In this document: positions 33,076-43,605 of the stretch, in pieces
Layout: every line of letters begins with the position of its first letter
Numbering within the stretch: the stretch's first letter is position 1
NCBI GenBank assembly: GCA_027886185.1
Contig: WOAB01000109.1
Coordinates: forward strand, 9,900,501 to 9,964,500
Direction: 5' to 3'
Length of the DNA stretch: 64,000 bases
Source: Rheum nobile
Lineage: Eukaryota > Streptophyta > Magnoliopsida > Caryophyllales > Polygonaceae
Program-made: the position numbers and the translations under genes
Notes under the pieces: generated by a model
Databases searched by the model: none
Seen by the model: only the letters and a program-made list of their open reading frames with translations
What the model was told of the DNA's origin: nothing

Positions 33076-34640
33076 ATGTGCTTATTACCTTCTGTTAGTA
33101 TGTTGTTGATTTGGGTGTTACCCAGTCTTTCATTTTGGATAGTTGTGTAGTAAGTTAAGTTGTGTGTGCAACGAGGTTGTGAACCTTTTGTTGTAACTCT
33201 TCTTATATATGAACCTTTGGTTTATACCAAGTTAGTGTTTCGTTGCTTGGTATGGGATGAGGTCTCTTGTTCGAGACTCACCAACAACCGCTTGGAGATG
33301 GCTGCCTATTAATTAGGTAGAGCGACCAAGGATGGGTTGAGATGTATGGACAGCGGCTCATGGCAACAGTGGACGCTGGTAATGGCTGGGCCTGGACTCG
33401 GAGCCACTAGTGGGCCGTCTGTGAACCATGTAATGGGCTGGTCTAAGATAGTGACCATTTAGTTGGAACCAAGCGCCTTTTGGAAATTCCGATTACCATT
33501 TAGGGTAAGGAGTTCGAGGCGGATTTAATTTGATTAGCCATGGTTCCATACGATATTATTCTCGGTATGGACTGGCTGACGCGTCATGAGGCGGTGATCG
33601 ATTTTAATTCAAGAACTGTGACGGTGTCATCTGGGGGCCAGTGTGTGTGCAAATTCAAGGGTCGGAATGACGCTGATAACGGCAGGCTCATTAATGTGAT
33701 GGTTGTGTTTAAGCTACTTTGACAAGGTTGTGTCGAGTACCTTTGCTACCTGGATCCGCCCATGAAAGATGAACCATCAATTCTTGATATTCCTGTGATT
33801 AGTGAGTTTTCGGATGTCTTTCCGGAAGAGATTCATGGATTACCCCTGAAGCGTGACGTGGAATTTTCTATTGATTTTGAGCCTGGTACCGCGCCGATTT
33901 CGGAGGCACCGTACCGGATGGCTCCTGATTGAGATGCAAGAGTTGAAGAAGCAACTCGAGGATTTTCTTGACAAGGATTATATAAGGCCGAGTGCATCGC
34001 CTTGGGGTGCTCCGGTTCTGTTTGTCAAGAGGAAAGATGGATCGTTTCGACTTTGTTCCGACTAGCGAGAGTTGAATAAAGTCACGATCAAGAATAAATA
34101 TTCGTTGTTAAGGATTGATGATCTCTTGGATCAATTGCAAGGAGCAATAGTGTTTTCCAAAATCGATCTGAGGTTTGGTTATCACCAACTCATGACTCGT
34201 AAGGAAGATATTCCGAGGATTGCTTTCCGGATGAGGTATGGTCACTACGAGTTCGTAGTCACCAATGCTCCAGCAATTTTCATGGGTCTAATGCATCGAT
34301 CTTTTCGCCAGTACTTGGATAAGTTCGTGGTGGTCTTCATCGATGGGATTTTGATCTATTCCTCGAGCGTGGAAGCTCATGTGGAACATCTTTGGATTAT
34401 TTTGTCAGTCCTTAGACAAAATCGGCTATACGCGAAGTTGTCTAAGTGTGACTTTTGGAGCAAGGAAATGGCTTTCTTAGGTCGTGTGATCAGTAAGGAT
34501 AGGGTTATGATTGATCCCCAGAAGATCGAAGCGGTAGCTATTTGGAAGCGGCCTCAGAATATGAATGAGGTGCGCAGTTTTCTAGGACTTGCTGGATGTT
34601 ACTGAAGAGGATATGCTTAGACGTTTTCCTGAGTTGTTTT
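33076..34640 (+). pseudogene. Protease and RT remnants of element A, rest of pol deleted
   Basis: A decayed protease start (near 33100-33200, FDLG where B has FDSG) is interrupted by the SINE-like insertion at 33211-33450. It resumes with KEFEADLI and VPYDIILGMDWLTRHE. RT follows with stops and carries FIDGIL, where B has FIDDIL, so a catalytic Asp is lost near 34340. At about 34603 the sequence jumps from FLGLAGCY directly to the polyprotein tail (ML-RRFPELF-like) and the purine tract. RNase H, integrase and chromodomain are therefore absent. Confidence 0.85.
33211..33450 (+). mobile_element. SINE-like insertion in protease of element A
   Basis: About 240 bp that interrupt the protease coding sequence relative to element B. 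They contain a B-box-like TTGTTCGAGACTC (33268-33280) and the block GAGCGACCAAGGATGGGTTG shared with the composite element at 4778-5370. The same insertion at the same site is in element C (61780-62020). A duplication at the ends cannot be resolved. Confidence 0.65.
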
Positions 34641-34679
34641 CGGCCTAGAATAATCAAGTTTCAGGGTCGAAACTTCTTT

Positions 34680-34693
34680 TAAGGGGGAGGTAA
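34680..34693 (+). other. Polypurine tract of element A
   Basis: AAGGGGGAGG followed by TAA directly before TGTAATATCC of the 3' LTR. Confidence 0.8.
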
Positions 34694-36288
34694 TGTAATA
34701 TCCCTCATTTTATAAGGATAGTTTGGAATTTTTCCAACTCCCGTATTACAAGTCGGATTAAATTCAGAGAAGTTCAGACATTCGGTAATATGTTTGATCT
34801 CTGTAATATTTTTTCTGAGTAATATAAAATACAGTTGACGTATTTTCGGGGTTAAATAGTCGTTCGTGTACGAATATATTTAACCCGGGGTTAAGAAGAT
34901 TAACCCTAAGTCAAAACGGACAAAAGGGTGAAAAATGGCCTTGACCGCACCCCGCGGTCAAGTGGCCGCACCCCGCGGTCAAGTGGCCGCACCCGCGGCG
35001 AAGGCCAACAGCTGAGGCGGTCTTCGTCTTCGCGATAAGGCTTGGCTGTAACTCGCCGGAGTTGTCAGGCCTAGGCAGCCCAAGTGGCACCTAGCCTTGC
35101 CCCATGGTCTCCTTGATTGTCCCCTCTGAGGAGGCTCGTTTTTGGGCTATAAAAGGAGTTGAAATCAGAAGTCAAGCTTCATCTTCCTCCTCTCCTCTGT
35201 TTTCTCCATTGAAGCACCAAGCTTTGAGCTTTGTTGTGAAGGTGTTCGAATCCTTTTGAGTGTTGGAAAAGGTACTCCTAAGTGGTATTAGAAGGTCTAA
35301 GGTGTTGGGAGATCGAACCATAATCAAATCGAAAGCAAACGAAGTGATTGGGTGAGTTTTCTCCATTAAAACGTTGTCGCGAGCTCGCCACTGTAACACC
35401 ACCGCACCCCGCGGTAAGAGCTCCACCGCACCCGCGGCGAGCCTTGTCCGAGTGTGTATTCTTGGGTGTTTGGCTTGGGGCGATGCTTGTTTCCTTTGAT
35501 TCTTTTCCTATTCTTTTAAATTCAATTATGTAGATATTGAATCTAACATAGAGTCTCGTTATGGATCGTTTCTTAGGGATTTATAATCCGAGATCTGTCT
35601 CTTTTTCGGACCCAGGAACTCGTCATCTCTAAGCTTTGCTTAAGCTTCTGCGGATCTAAGGCAAGTGGCGGTTCGCTCTTGCTCATCATTCCATATTTCA
35701 ATTAATTATCAATTGTTTAGTTGTTAATTAATTTGGGATGATTTACTGATTTATTGTTTGTTGGGAACAACTTTGTTAAAATTTGATTAAAAGATGATAT
35801 TATAATAGGTTGTATATACTGATAGAAAACGCTATTATATATATATATATGATTAAAACGTGATATTATACTAGGTTGTATATCTGTTAGAACAACGCTA
35901 GTATAGATATATGTTTTTGATGTTGGCCATGATGGATGTGATGTGGATTATTACTGTGTTGAACTGTTTAGTTAGCACTAGTAGTTAGGAACGTTGGACT
36001 CGTTGAGGTCCAGTCGTTTCTTGATAATTATTGGTTGAGAGGGCATCGGAGACCCTGACACCAACTGGCGGATCATGATCGCCCTCCATCCAAGTATAGA
36101 GGTGGTGCACTTAGCTAGTGTCACAAACCTTGGGAAGGATTCCCTTCGATATATGTCCTTCATGACGAAACATATATCTAAAAGCTTATAACGTGATGTG
36201 TGTTTTGTAATTTAATGAGATAAGTTCCGTTGTCGCACATAATTAATATACCCTTGGGCGAGTAGTGCAGCTAGGCGATAGTGCAGCT
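34694..36288 (+). repeat. 3' LTR of element A, truncated
   Basis: Matches the first part of the 5' LTR to GATAGTGCAGCT, then stops at minisatellite. TATA box CTATAAAAG at 35147-35155. It has one more CCGCACCCCGCGGTCAAGTG unit than the 5' LTR (near 34945-34990). Confidence 0.85.
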
Positions 36289-37400
36289 AGTATATAACTA
36301 TAGTATATAACCATAAGATATAAGCAAATTGGATATAACTATAAGATATAAGCATAATATATAACTATAGGATATAACTATAGGATATAACCATAGTATA
36401 TAACTAATGGATATAACCATAGTATATAACTATAGGATATAACAATAAGATATTACCAAATTGGATATAACTATAAGATATAATCATAGTATATAACTAT
36501 AGGATATAACCATAAGATATAACCAAATTGGATATAACTATAAGATACAACCATAATATATAACTATAGGATATAACCATAGTATATAACTAAAGAATAT
36601 AACCATAGTATATAATAATAGGACATAACCATAAGATATAACCAAATTGGATATAGCTATAATATATAACTATAGGATATAACCATAGTATATAACTAAA
36701 AGATATGACCATAGTATATAACTATAGGATATAACCATAAGATATAACCAAATTGGATATAACCATAAGATATAACTATAGTATATAACTAATAACCATA
36801 AGATATAACCAAATTGGATATAACCATAAGATATAACTATTGTATATAACTAATAACCATAAGATATAACCAAATTGGATATAACTATAAGATATAACCA
36901 TAGTATATAACTATAGGATATAACCATAAGATATAACCAAATTGGATATAACTATAAGATATAACCATAGTATATAACTATATATAGGATATAAACATAA
37001 GATATAACCAAATTGGATATAACCATAATATATAACTATAGGATATAACCATAGTATATAACTAAAGGATATAACCATAGTATATAACCAAATTGGATAT
37101 AACTATAAGATATAACCATAGTATATAACTATAGGATATAACCATAGTATATAACTATAGGATATAACCATAGTATACAACTAAAGAATATAATCGTAGT
37201 ATATAACTATAAGATATAACCAAATTGGATATAACTATAAGATATAACCAAATTGGATATAACTATAAGATATAACCATAGTATATAACTATATGATATA
37301 ACCATATTATATAACTAAAGAATATAACCGTAGCATATAACTATAAGATATAACCATAAGATATAACCAAATTGGATTATACTATAAGATATAACCATAG
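36289..37400. repeat. TA-rich minisatellite, right block
   Basis: About 1.1 kb of units combining GATATAACCATAAGATATAA, CCAAATTGGATATAACTATA and CATAGTATATAACTATAG. Unit order and length vary, with runs sharing a higher-order period. It is the inverted counterpart of the left part of 17690-17873 and forms the long arm of the foldback element. Confidence 0.85.
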
Positions 37401-37766
37401 TTATATGTGATTTTCAAGAATAATAATAACAAACAATTAATATCAAACGAATTGGTGGAGAAACATACATGAATAAAAGTATATTAAAACCTCATGATAT
37501 AAACGAATTTATTGCCATATAACCCTAATTACTTGAAAACGTCTATTAGTAGAGTCAAATGCAGATTAAAAAAAAAAATTGTTCACTTGGCAAAAAATAA
37601 AATAAAATTCTGGACATTTGTTTCTCTACGCCAGTATATGTTGTACATGTATTTTTTTTTAAAGAATTCTACGTATTTCCTCATTTTTGAACTTCTGCGC
37701 TGAAATACGTCGTACACCATATTCTTGCGTAGAAAATTGTAGTGTGAAAAGGCAAATGTCGTAGTG

Positions 37767-37984
37767 TATATAGAAACTACTAATTTCCTTTTCGAAGTAT
37801 AAAACGTATATAATATTCTTTAAACCCTAAGTCCCAATTCTATACTACACTCTAAAAATCTACACAAGGATACGCTACTTTGTTATCACTCGTCATCTCA
37901 TATGCGACGCATTTTTTCAATCCGCACGTACAAAAAAAATCGTCGTAAAGTACACGATCCTTTGATAAAGAATAGCCTTCGAGA
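37767..37984. other. Sequence between foldback element and minisatellite
   Basis: AT-rich. 37875-37984 (CACTCGTCAT, CGACGCATT, ATCGTCG, GATCCTTTGATAAAG) is repeated in the same orientation at about 38868-38975, so diverged copies of about 110 bp flank the 54-bp minisatellite. Confidence 0.6.
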
Positions 37985-38510
37985 TGGGTGAGATCCATCA
38001 AGCGTAAGCTTGGTACTACCACCCGTTCTCTTTGAGACGAGTGATCGAGATCCCTCAAGTAGAAGCTTGGGGCTGCCACCACGTTCTCTTCAAGACGGGT
38101 GAGATCCCTCAAGCGGAAGCTTGGGGTTGCCACCGCGTCCTCTTTGTGACGGGTGAGATCACTCAAGCGTAAGGTTGTGGCAGGCACTACGCTCGATCTC
38201 TTCAAGACGGGTGAAATTCCTCAAGCGTAAGCTTGGGGCTACCACTGCGTTCTTTCCAAAATGAGTGAGATCCCTCAAACGTAAGTTTGGGCCTGCCATC
38301 GCATTCTCTTCAAGATGGGTGAGATCCTTCAGGCGTAAACTTGGGGTTGCCATCGCGCCCTCTTTGAGACGGGTGAGATCCCTTAAGCGTAAGCTTGGGG
38401 CTGTCACCGCGTTCTCTTCAAGACGGGTGATAACCCTTAAGCGTAAGCTTGGGGATCCCTCAAGCGTAAGCTTGAGGCTGCCACCATGTTCTCTTCATGG
38501 CGGGTGAGAT
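37985..38510 (-). repeat. 54-bp coding-frame minisatellite
   Basis: About ten units of 54 bp, core GGGTGAGATCCCTCAAGCGT followed by AAGCTTGGGGCTGCCACC. On the minus strand they read as an 18-residue repeat of the form PSLRLRDLTRLEENAVVA, in two open frames (38205-37852 and 38407-38159) separated by a frame change near 38180. The plus strand is also open over several units, so openness alone is weak evidence for a protein. I recognise no family. Confidence 0.7.
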
Positions 38511-39698
38511 CCCCCGAGTGCTTGTACTTGAGGTTGCCACCTTCCTATCTCTCACGAAATTAGGGAAAAAGAAGAAATTTAGTTGCAAAATCTTGATGAA
38601 GAAGCAAGAAATGAAGGACAATGATAAATTGGTTTGCCTGTTGGTCGCCTTTCAGCTAGTCAAGAAGAAAAAAGGAAAAGGTAGAGGACGAAGCAAGAAA
38701 ATGAGACTCTCCCGACCCAAAAAGTACACCCAACCCTCGGTAAATACCAAGTACAAGCACGTAGCACGAGGAATTTCAAGAACGTGACTAAACAATACAA
38801 CCTCTATATTTTGTCTCGACTCTCTCTTTAACGATCTGCCAAAACATGGGGTTGTATGTGATGGATTGCACTATTTTTTATAGCACTCGTCATTAGGTAC
38901 GCAACGCATTCTTTAAAAAGCACTATACCCAAAAGATTTCGTCGAAAAACACAAGATCTTTTGATAAAGGATATCCTATGACAAATCACCTCTATAGTAC
39001 ACGTGGCGCCCTCCCCGGTTGACTTAATGACAGAAGGACACGTTTCAACCGACTCCTTCAACATTATCAATTGTCGATCAACACGCCTCGCCTCACGTGA
39101 CGCCCTTCGCTCTGGTCCAATAAGAAGATGATGCGCTCCTCCTGCTTGTCAGTAAGCGGAAAGCTAGTCACAGATGCTATAGATAAGAAGAAAGCTGATT
39201 TCAAAAAGATCTTTGGCTCAGACCCAATTTTCAAATTCAGAGTTTGGAGTATGTGCTTGGTTCTTGTGTAAAAAGCCTAAATAATTTATAATCTCCATTA
39301 GAGCGATTTAATAAAAGAGGGTATTAATTTGATAGCCAATATTAATGCCGCGATAGATTATATTATTTAGCAACCCAAATACGCATGAACCATCAAGGTG
39401 TTAGGTTATGGAGCCTGATGGACTGTACACCGGAAAGCTGGTTCTCAGCGATCCAACTAGGGTTTTGTCCGTTTTGCATATTTAACCTAATTTGTTCATT
39501 GTAATCGTCATCACAATATTGAAAAACCCTGGCTTGGTAGTGCCCCCAGACGTAGTCAAATTCTTTGACGAACTGGGTAAACATTTTTTGTGTTCTTTGC
39601 TTCGTTTTTCTCTCATTACTACGTTCGAATCCTAACACAAGGATGGTTGATCGGAAGTTTATCATCTTCATCTATATATGTAATTCCTTTAATTTTCT
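38511..39698. other. Unassigned intergenic sequence
   Basis: Contains the second copy of the flanking repeat (38868-38975). A Lys-rich open frame at 38497-38787 and a minus frame at 39393-39671 show no domain I recognise. No gene is called. Confidence 0.45.
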
Positions 39699-39701
39699 TA
39701 G

Positions 39702-39915
39702 CATCAAGAATTTGTTTTTAAAGTCTGCAAAGAGACCTTCAAATTGCCTTCTACTTATGGTGTCGCCTACTCTAGCAAGGTGGTGGAGGAAGACGTGGAC
39801 CTCGACAGTACAGACCTCCTTGGTGAGCTGTTCCGTGGACTTGGGCGTACAACGGGTTGGTTTGGTGGTGCGGTCTCAAGAACGGTCTCCTTGTGGCTCG
39901 AGGGAGGTATCTAGC
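39702..39915 (+). other. Possible exon fragment of unknown gene
   Basis: An open frame of about 70 codons starts directly after a good-looking 3' splice site (TTTAATTTTCTTAG, ending 39701). It contains FKLPSTYGVAYSSKVV and DVDLDSTDLLGEL, and ends at TAG near 39913. The composition looks protein-like and differs from the AT-rich surroundings. I do not recognise the family; a transposon-derived or host origin is equally possible. Confidence 0.35.
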
Positions 39916-40311
39916 TAGGTGGTTGAAATGTGGTCACGGACTGACTCAAAAGTGACCCGCGAAAATAGGAGATCGGCCATTGTTGTGGCTCATATTTGGG
40001 TTGTTCTGGCCGGGCACAATCTGGGCTCCGCTCAAGGTGGATCGACATCTCTCCCCATTTCATGTTGATTGAACATTATTTCTAAACAAAATTATTACAC
40101 CAAACATATTTATTGAAAATTAATTTTTTTAATAAAAAAGTATTAATAATTAAAGACGCCAAACAAATCCTAAAATTAAAATTAATATAACTAGGTAAAT
40201 GAATTATTCCAATGTCTCTTATTTAAACTATTATGCATTTATATGAAGTTATTATTTTTCTTTAGAGCTCAATACTGATATGATTGTGTATCAGTTAAAA
40301 AATATATATGA
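39916..40311. other. AT-rich sequence left of solo LTR
   Basis: No coding frame or element recognised. It ends at the GTGAT duplication of the solo LTR. Confidence 0.5.
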
Positions 40312-40316
40312 GTGAT

Positions 40317-42473
40317 TGTAACACCCCTGATTTATATCGGTAGTGCCACACGCCAGTGACCTCAGACGTTGTTGTCCGATGTCACCCAAGGCTTTAATCG
40401 GAATAATTAATCTTAAATAAACATGTTAAACAACGAAGGATTAAACAGCGGAAGACATTTTCAGATAAACCTCAATACTTTTATTAAAAGATTTCTCCCA
40501 ATACGAGAGGAGTGTTTTACAACAGAGTGAAATCCCAACGGAAAACTTATAAATTACACAGCGGAAGACTTTAAGAATAAACCTAATATATGACTAGGTT
40601 ATAAAAATACATATTAAAGTAATACTTAATGATCTTGAAATACCAGCACTTAAATTTACGACTGCAAGTCTCTTCTTCAATTTGTTTACTTTGAGTCCTC
40701 GGGAACCGACCATTGATGTGCCGTATAGGACAGATGACACCAGCCAACCATGCAAGGAATAAAACCCGGTTGGTTAGTCTAATAAAAGACTATGCAAGGG
40801 TGAAAACAGATGGATCTAGTGATCGTAACCGTTTACTATCATTTTCCCTCGAATAACAACCGAAGGAACGATATATAACCCGAAACTTTTACGGAATGAT
40901 TAAGGTTTAGACATGCACTAAAAGAAGACTCCAAGGAATTGGGTCTTAAGGGAAACGTATGAAGAGAAGACTCCAAAAGATTGAGTCTTACGAGAAAGTA
41001 TGACAAATATTTGGGAATATTATAATTTCACACAAGCGTTTAAAAGACTTGACCATTTGGGTCCACGACCAACCTCACCGCGTAATGCGAATTCAGATTT
41101 GGAAGGAGGATTTACTCTAAACGAAGTCCAGGCGAGTTTCCAAGTTATACTCCTCGCCCGAGGGTATATTAATTATGTGCATAATCGCACTTATCTTATT
41201 TAATTTCCAAAACACACATTTACGTTATAAGCTTTTATCATATAAATATATCATCTCGAGTAACTACGAAAGTTTACCATATCGAGTGACTACGAAAGTT
41301 TATGATCTCGAGTGACTACAAAAGTTTAACACAGGGTGACATTACGCCACCCAATGGCACTAGCAAGGTGCTGAACACTTCTTATCCTTACAGGTGGGTA
41401 AGAAGCAATGGGTCATGATCTGGAAAGCCTTAGAGAATTGTTATACTAATACTGAGTTATACAGAAACGATTAATCCTCATAAGGAATTAACGTTCCTAC
41501 GAATACTTGTGCTAATCTAGAATTTAAGTTTACATTTAAATCCACAACAAAACCATTACGGTCATCACATATATAAGCATTGTTTCTAGCAATATATACA
41601 ACCTATTATAATATCACATTTTAATCGTATCAAATACGTTTATCAAATTTGTTCCCAAACGAAAACAACAGTTCACTCCTATTTAATTAACAATTAAAAG
41701 CAATTGATAATTAATAGAATATGGAATGATTAAGCAAGAGCGAACCGCCACTTGCCTTAGACTAGACGAACGATTGACGAAGACGGGTTTCTGGGTCCGG
41801 AACGGGAACATGAACAGGAACCGGATTACAGATTCCGGTGACGACTCCTTGGGGCTCGATTCGAGGGGGCTTCGCTTCTGGCCTTCTTTGCGCCTCCACT
41901 GCAACACACCAAGGCCACCACGAGAGCTCCGGCGACGCTTCGAGGAATTCCGGCGACAATCGAACGAGAGAGAGAGGTGGGAGAGATCTGGTTTTGGTGT
42001 CTCTAAACCCTCTAGAATCACCTCTATATATAGCCAAGGAGGAAGCCCAGCCCCAGTAAGATCAACGGTGGAACGAGAGATCGACGGAGACGACGAACAC
42101 GTGGCTCGCATGCCCGTCTGTGCACTCTGTACATTTCCGCGGTCGCGGTGGGTTCTGTCGCGGTCGCGGAAAATTCAAAGCCCAGCTCCTCTGGGAGCTA
42201 TTATTCCGCGGTCGCGGAATTGCCCTTTTCGCGTCTGTTTGGCCGGGAAAAGGTTTGGCATGGGTTTAAACCCCGGATTATAATATATTTGTACCCAAAC
42301 AAATATTCTAAGCCCCGAAAATACGTCGAATGTATTTTATACCTCTCAGAGAAATAATACAGAGATCGAACACGAGCTACAGAAATTCCGAACTTTGCCT
42401 AACGCGTCCCGAATAATAGACGAGGGTTTGGGAAATTACCCAAATACCCTTACTAAAAATGAGGGGTATTACA
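40317..42473 (-). mobile_element. Solo LTR D (Tekay-related)
   Basis: 2157 bp, TGTAACACCC to GGGGTATTACA, flanked on both sides by GTGAT (40312-40316 and 42474-42478) with no internal region. This is the product expected from LTR-LTR recombination. The end sequences (CACCCAAGGCTTTA near 40383, GATGACACCAGCCAACCATG near 40732) match the LTRs of A, B and C, so it is a related subfamily. TATA (minus CTATATATA) at 42025-42033. GC palindromes of a different sequence (TTCCGCGGTCGCGGAA type) lie at 42135-42172 and 42206-42223. Confidence 0.92.
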
Positions 42474-42478
42474 GTGAT

Positions 42479-43356
42479 ATAAAAATATCGGAAATTAGTA
42501 TGTATAGGTGATAATCATTTTATGAGAGGTATCAAAATGACACTTTGATATCATTCTAATATTAATATCTGATATAGCAAACAAAATGTAAGAGTTCGAT
42601 ATCGATATCAGAGTATACATATAAATCTGAATATATGACTCAATCCATATTTGATATCTTGATATTATACCAAACATACCTTTATATTATTAGAACGAAA
42701 TAATTTGTAGCACAAACTGAAATGATATGTTAGAAAGGTTATAGTGTCAAACTATTTCATAAATTTAACGAAACTAACCATTTTTGAAAAACTTTTGATT
42801 TTTTTATTTCCTGAAGGATCGTTTGAATCACCAATACAAGGAGGGGCAAAACCAGTGGGGGGCTAGGGGACACCCGTTCTCGCTTCTCATAAGTGAAGTT
42901 CTTGGTATTCCGTCTGATTTTAAATTCAACCCCTTTGAATTTTAGATTTTCATAATATATACATAAAATGATGAGAAAATTACATGGAAAATGTCTCAGC
43001 TTATTGATTTTTGTGTTTGAACTTGTATAAAAAATACCAATTGGTCATGTTTAAATACATTCAACTCTCCTCTTTTGTTTTTTATTCTTTTTTCCATCTT
43101 TTTTTATCAAAGAAAATTAAAAATCTTATATTATTTAGATATTTTATAAAATAAAAATGGAAATTGTGGGTATTCAAATATTTATCATTACTTTTAAAAT
43201 ATTAATAAAAATGTTAATGACTCAAGGCGGGAAGAAAAAACCTAACTACCCTATGCTCTTGCATAAACGTTAGCCATGCTACATGATAACACATATTTTA
43301 TACATATTTTAGGAGTCTAGTTGCATATTAGATTAGATCATTTGCATGTATATTTT
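42479..43356. other. AT-rich sequence with transposon-like relic
   Basis: AT-rich. A short stretch near 42843-42960 (GGGGCAAAACCAGTGGGGGG, then CCCTTTGAATTTTAGATTTTC) looks like a decayed DNA-transposon end, but no pair of ends is found. Nothing else is recognised. Confidence 0.4.
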
Positions 43357-43605
43357 ATATTTTTACGATTTTTTCACCTAGTACCCCTGAGGTACGGCGA
43401 AATTCGCGAGATACCCAAAAGTTTGACACATTTCGCGTGGTACCCCCGAGTTTTTTTTTTCGCCAAATACCCCTCCTTCAAATACACTAACAGAAACGTT
43501 AATTTTTTTTTAAAAAAGGGAAAATCAAAAAAAAACCCAAAAAAACCAGTCTTCGTCTTCTTCCAGGTTCCTCCTCGCGTCCGCTCTCTTGTGTCCTCCG
43601 GAGAG

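Larger units (their letters stand above)
18002..36288 (+). mobile_element. Tekay-like Ty3/gypsy element A, deletion derivative
   Basis: The LTRs start TGTAATATCC. The internal part carries primer site, gag, a damaged protease and a partial RT, then a deletion straight to the polyprotein tail and the polypurine tract. The 5' LTR is interrupted by element B. The 3' LTR stops at 36288, lacking about 700 bp present in the 5' copy, and abuts minisatellite, so no target duplication survives. It sits inside the foldback element and contains element B, giving a clear insertion order. Confidence 0.85.
17284..37766. mobile_element. Foldback DNA element with TA-rich arms (split by nested elements)
   Basis: The outer ends are inverted: CATTACGTTTTTTTGCC at 17284 against CACTACGACATTTGCC on the minus strand ending at 37766. 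The inversion continues inward through ACACTACAA, GACTCTAGTAATAGACG, GGTTTCAATATACTTTTATT and GATATTAACTGTTTGTTATT, then into TA-rich minisatellite. The fold point is near 17873. A CACTA-like terminus is suggestive, but the flanking 3 bp differ (GTA and TAT), so the superfamily is unresolved. Removing elements A and B leaves about 2.2 kb with no coding capacity. Confidence 0.7.

Noticed and set aside
17284..37766. Confident assignment of the foldback element to the CACTA superfamily
   Set aside because: Only one end starts CACTA, the other reads CATTA, and the 3-bp flanks do not match.
37985..38510. CRISPR-like array
   Set aside because: The units are contiguous 54-bp repeats that vary throughout, with no unique spacers, and the context is a plant genome.
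38497..38787. Lys-rich 96-codon plus-strand ORF as a gene
   Set aside because: Low-complexity Lys/Arg composition, no domain, and it starts inside the minisatellite.
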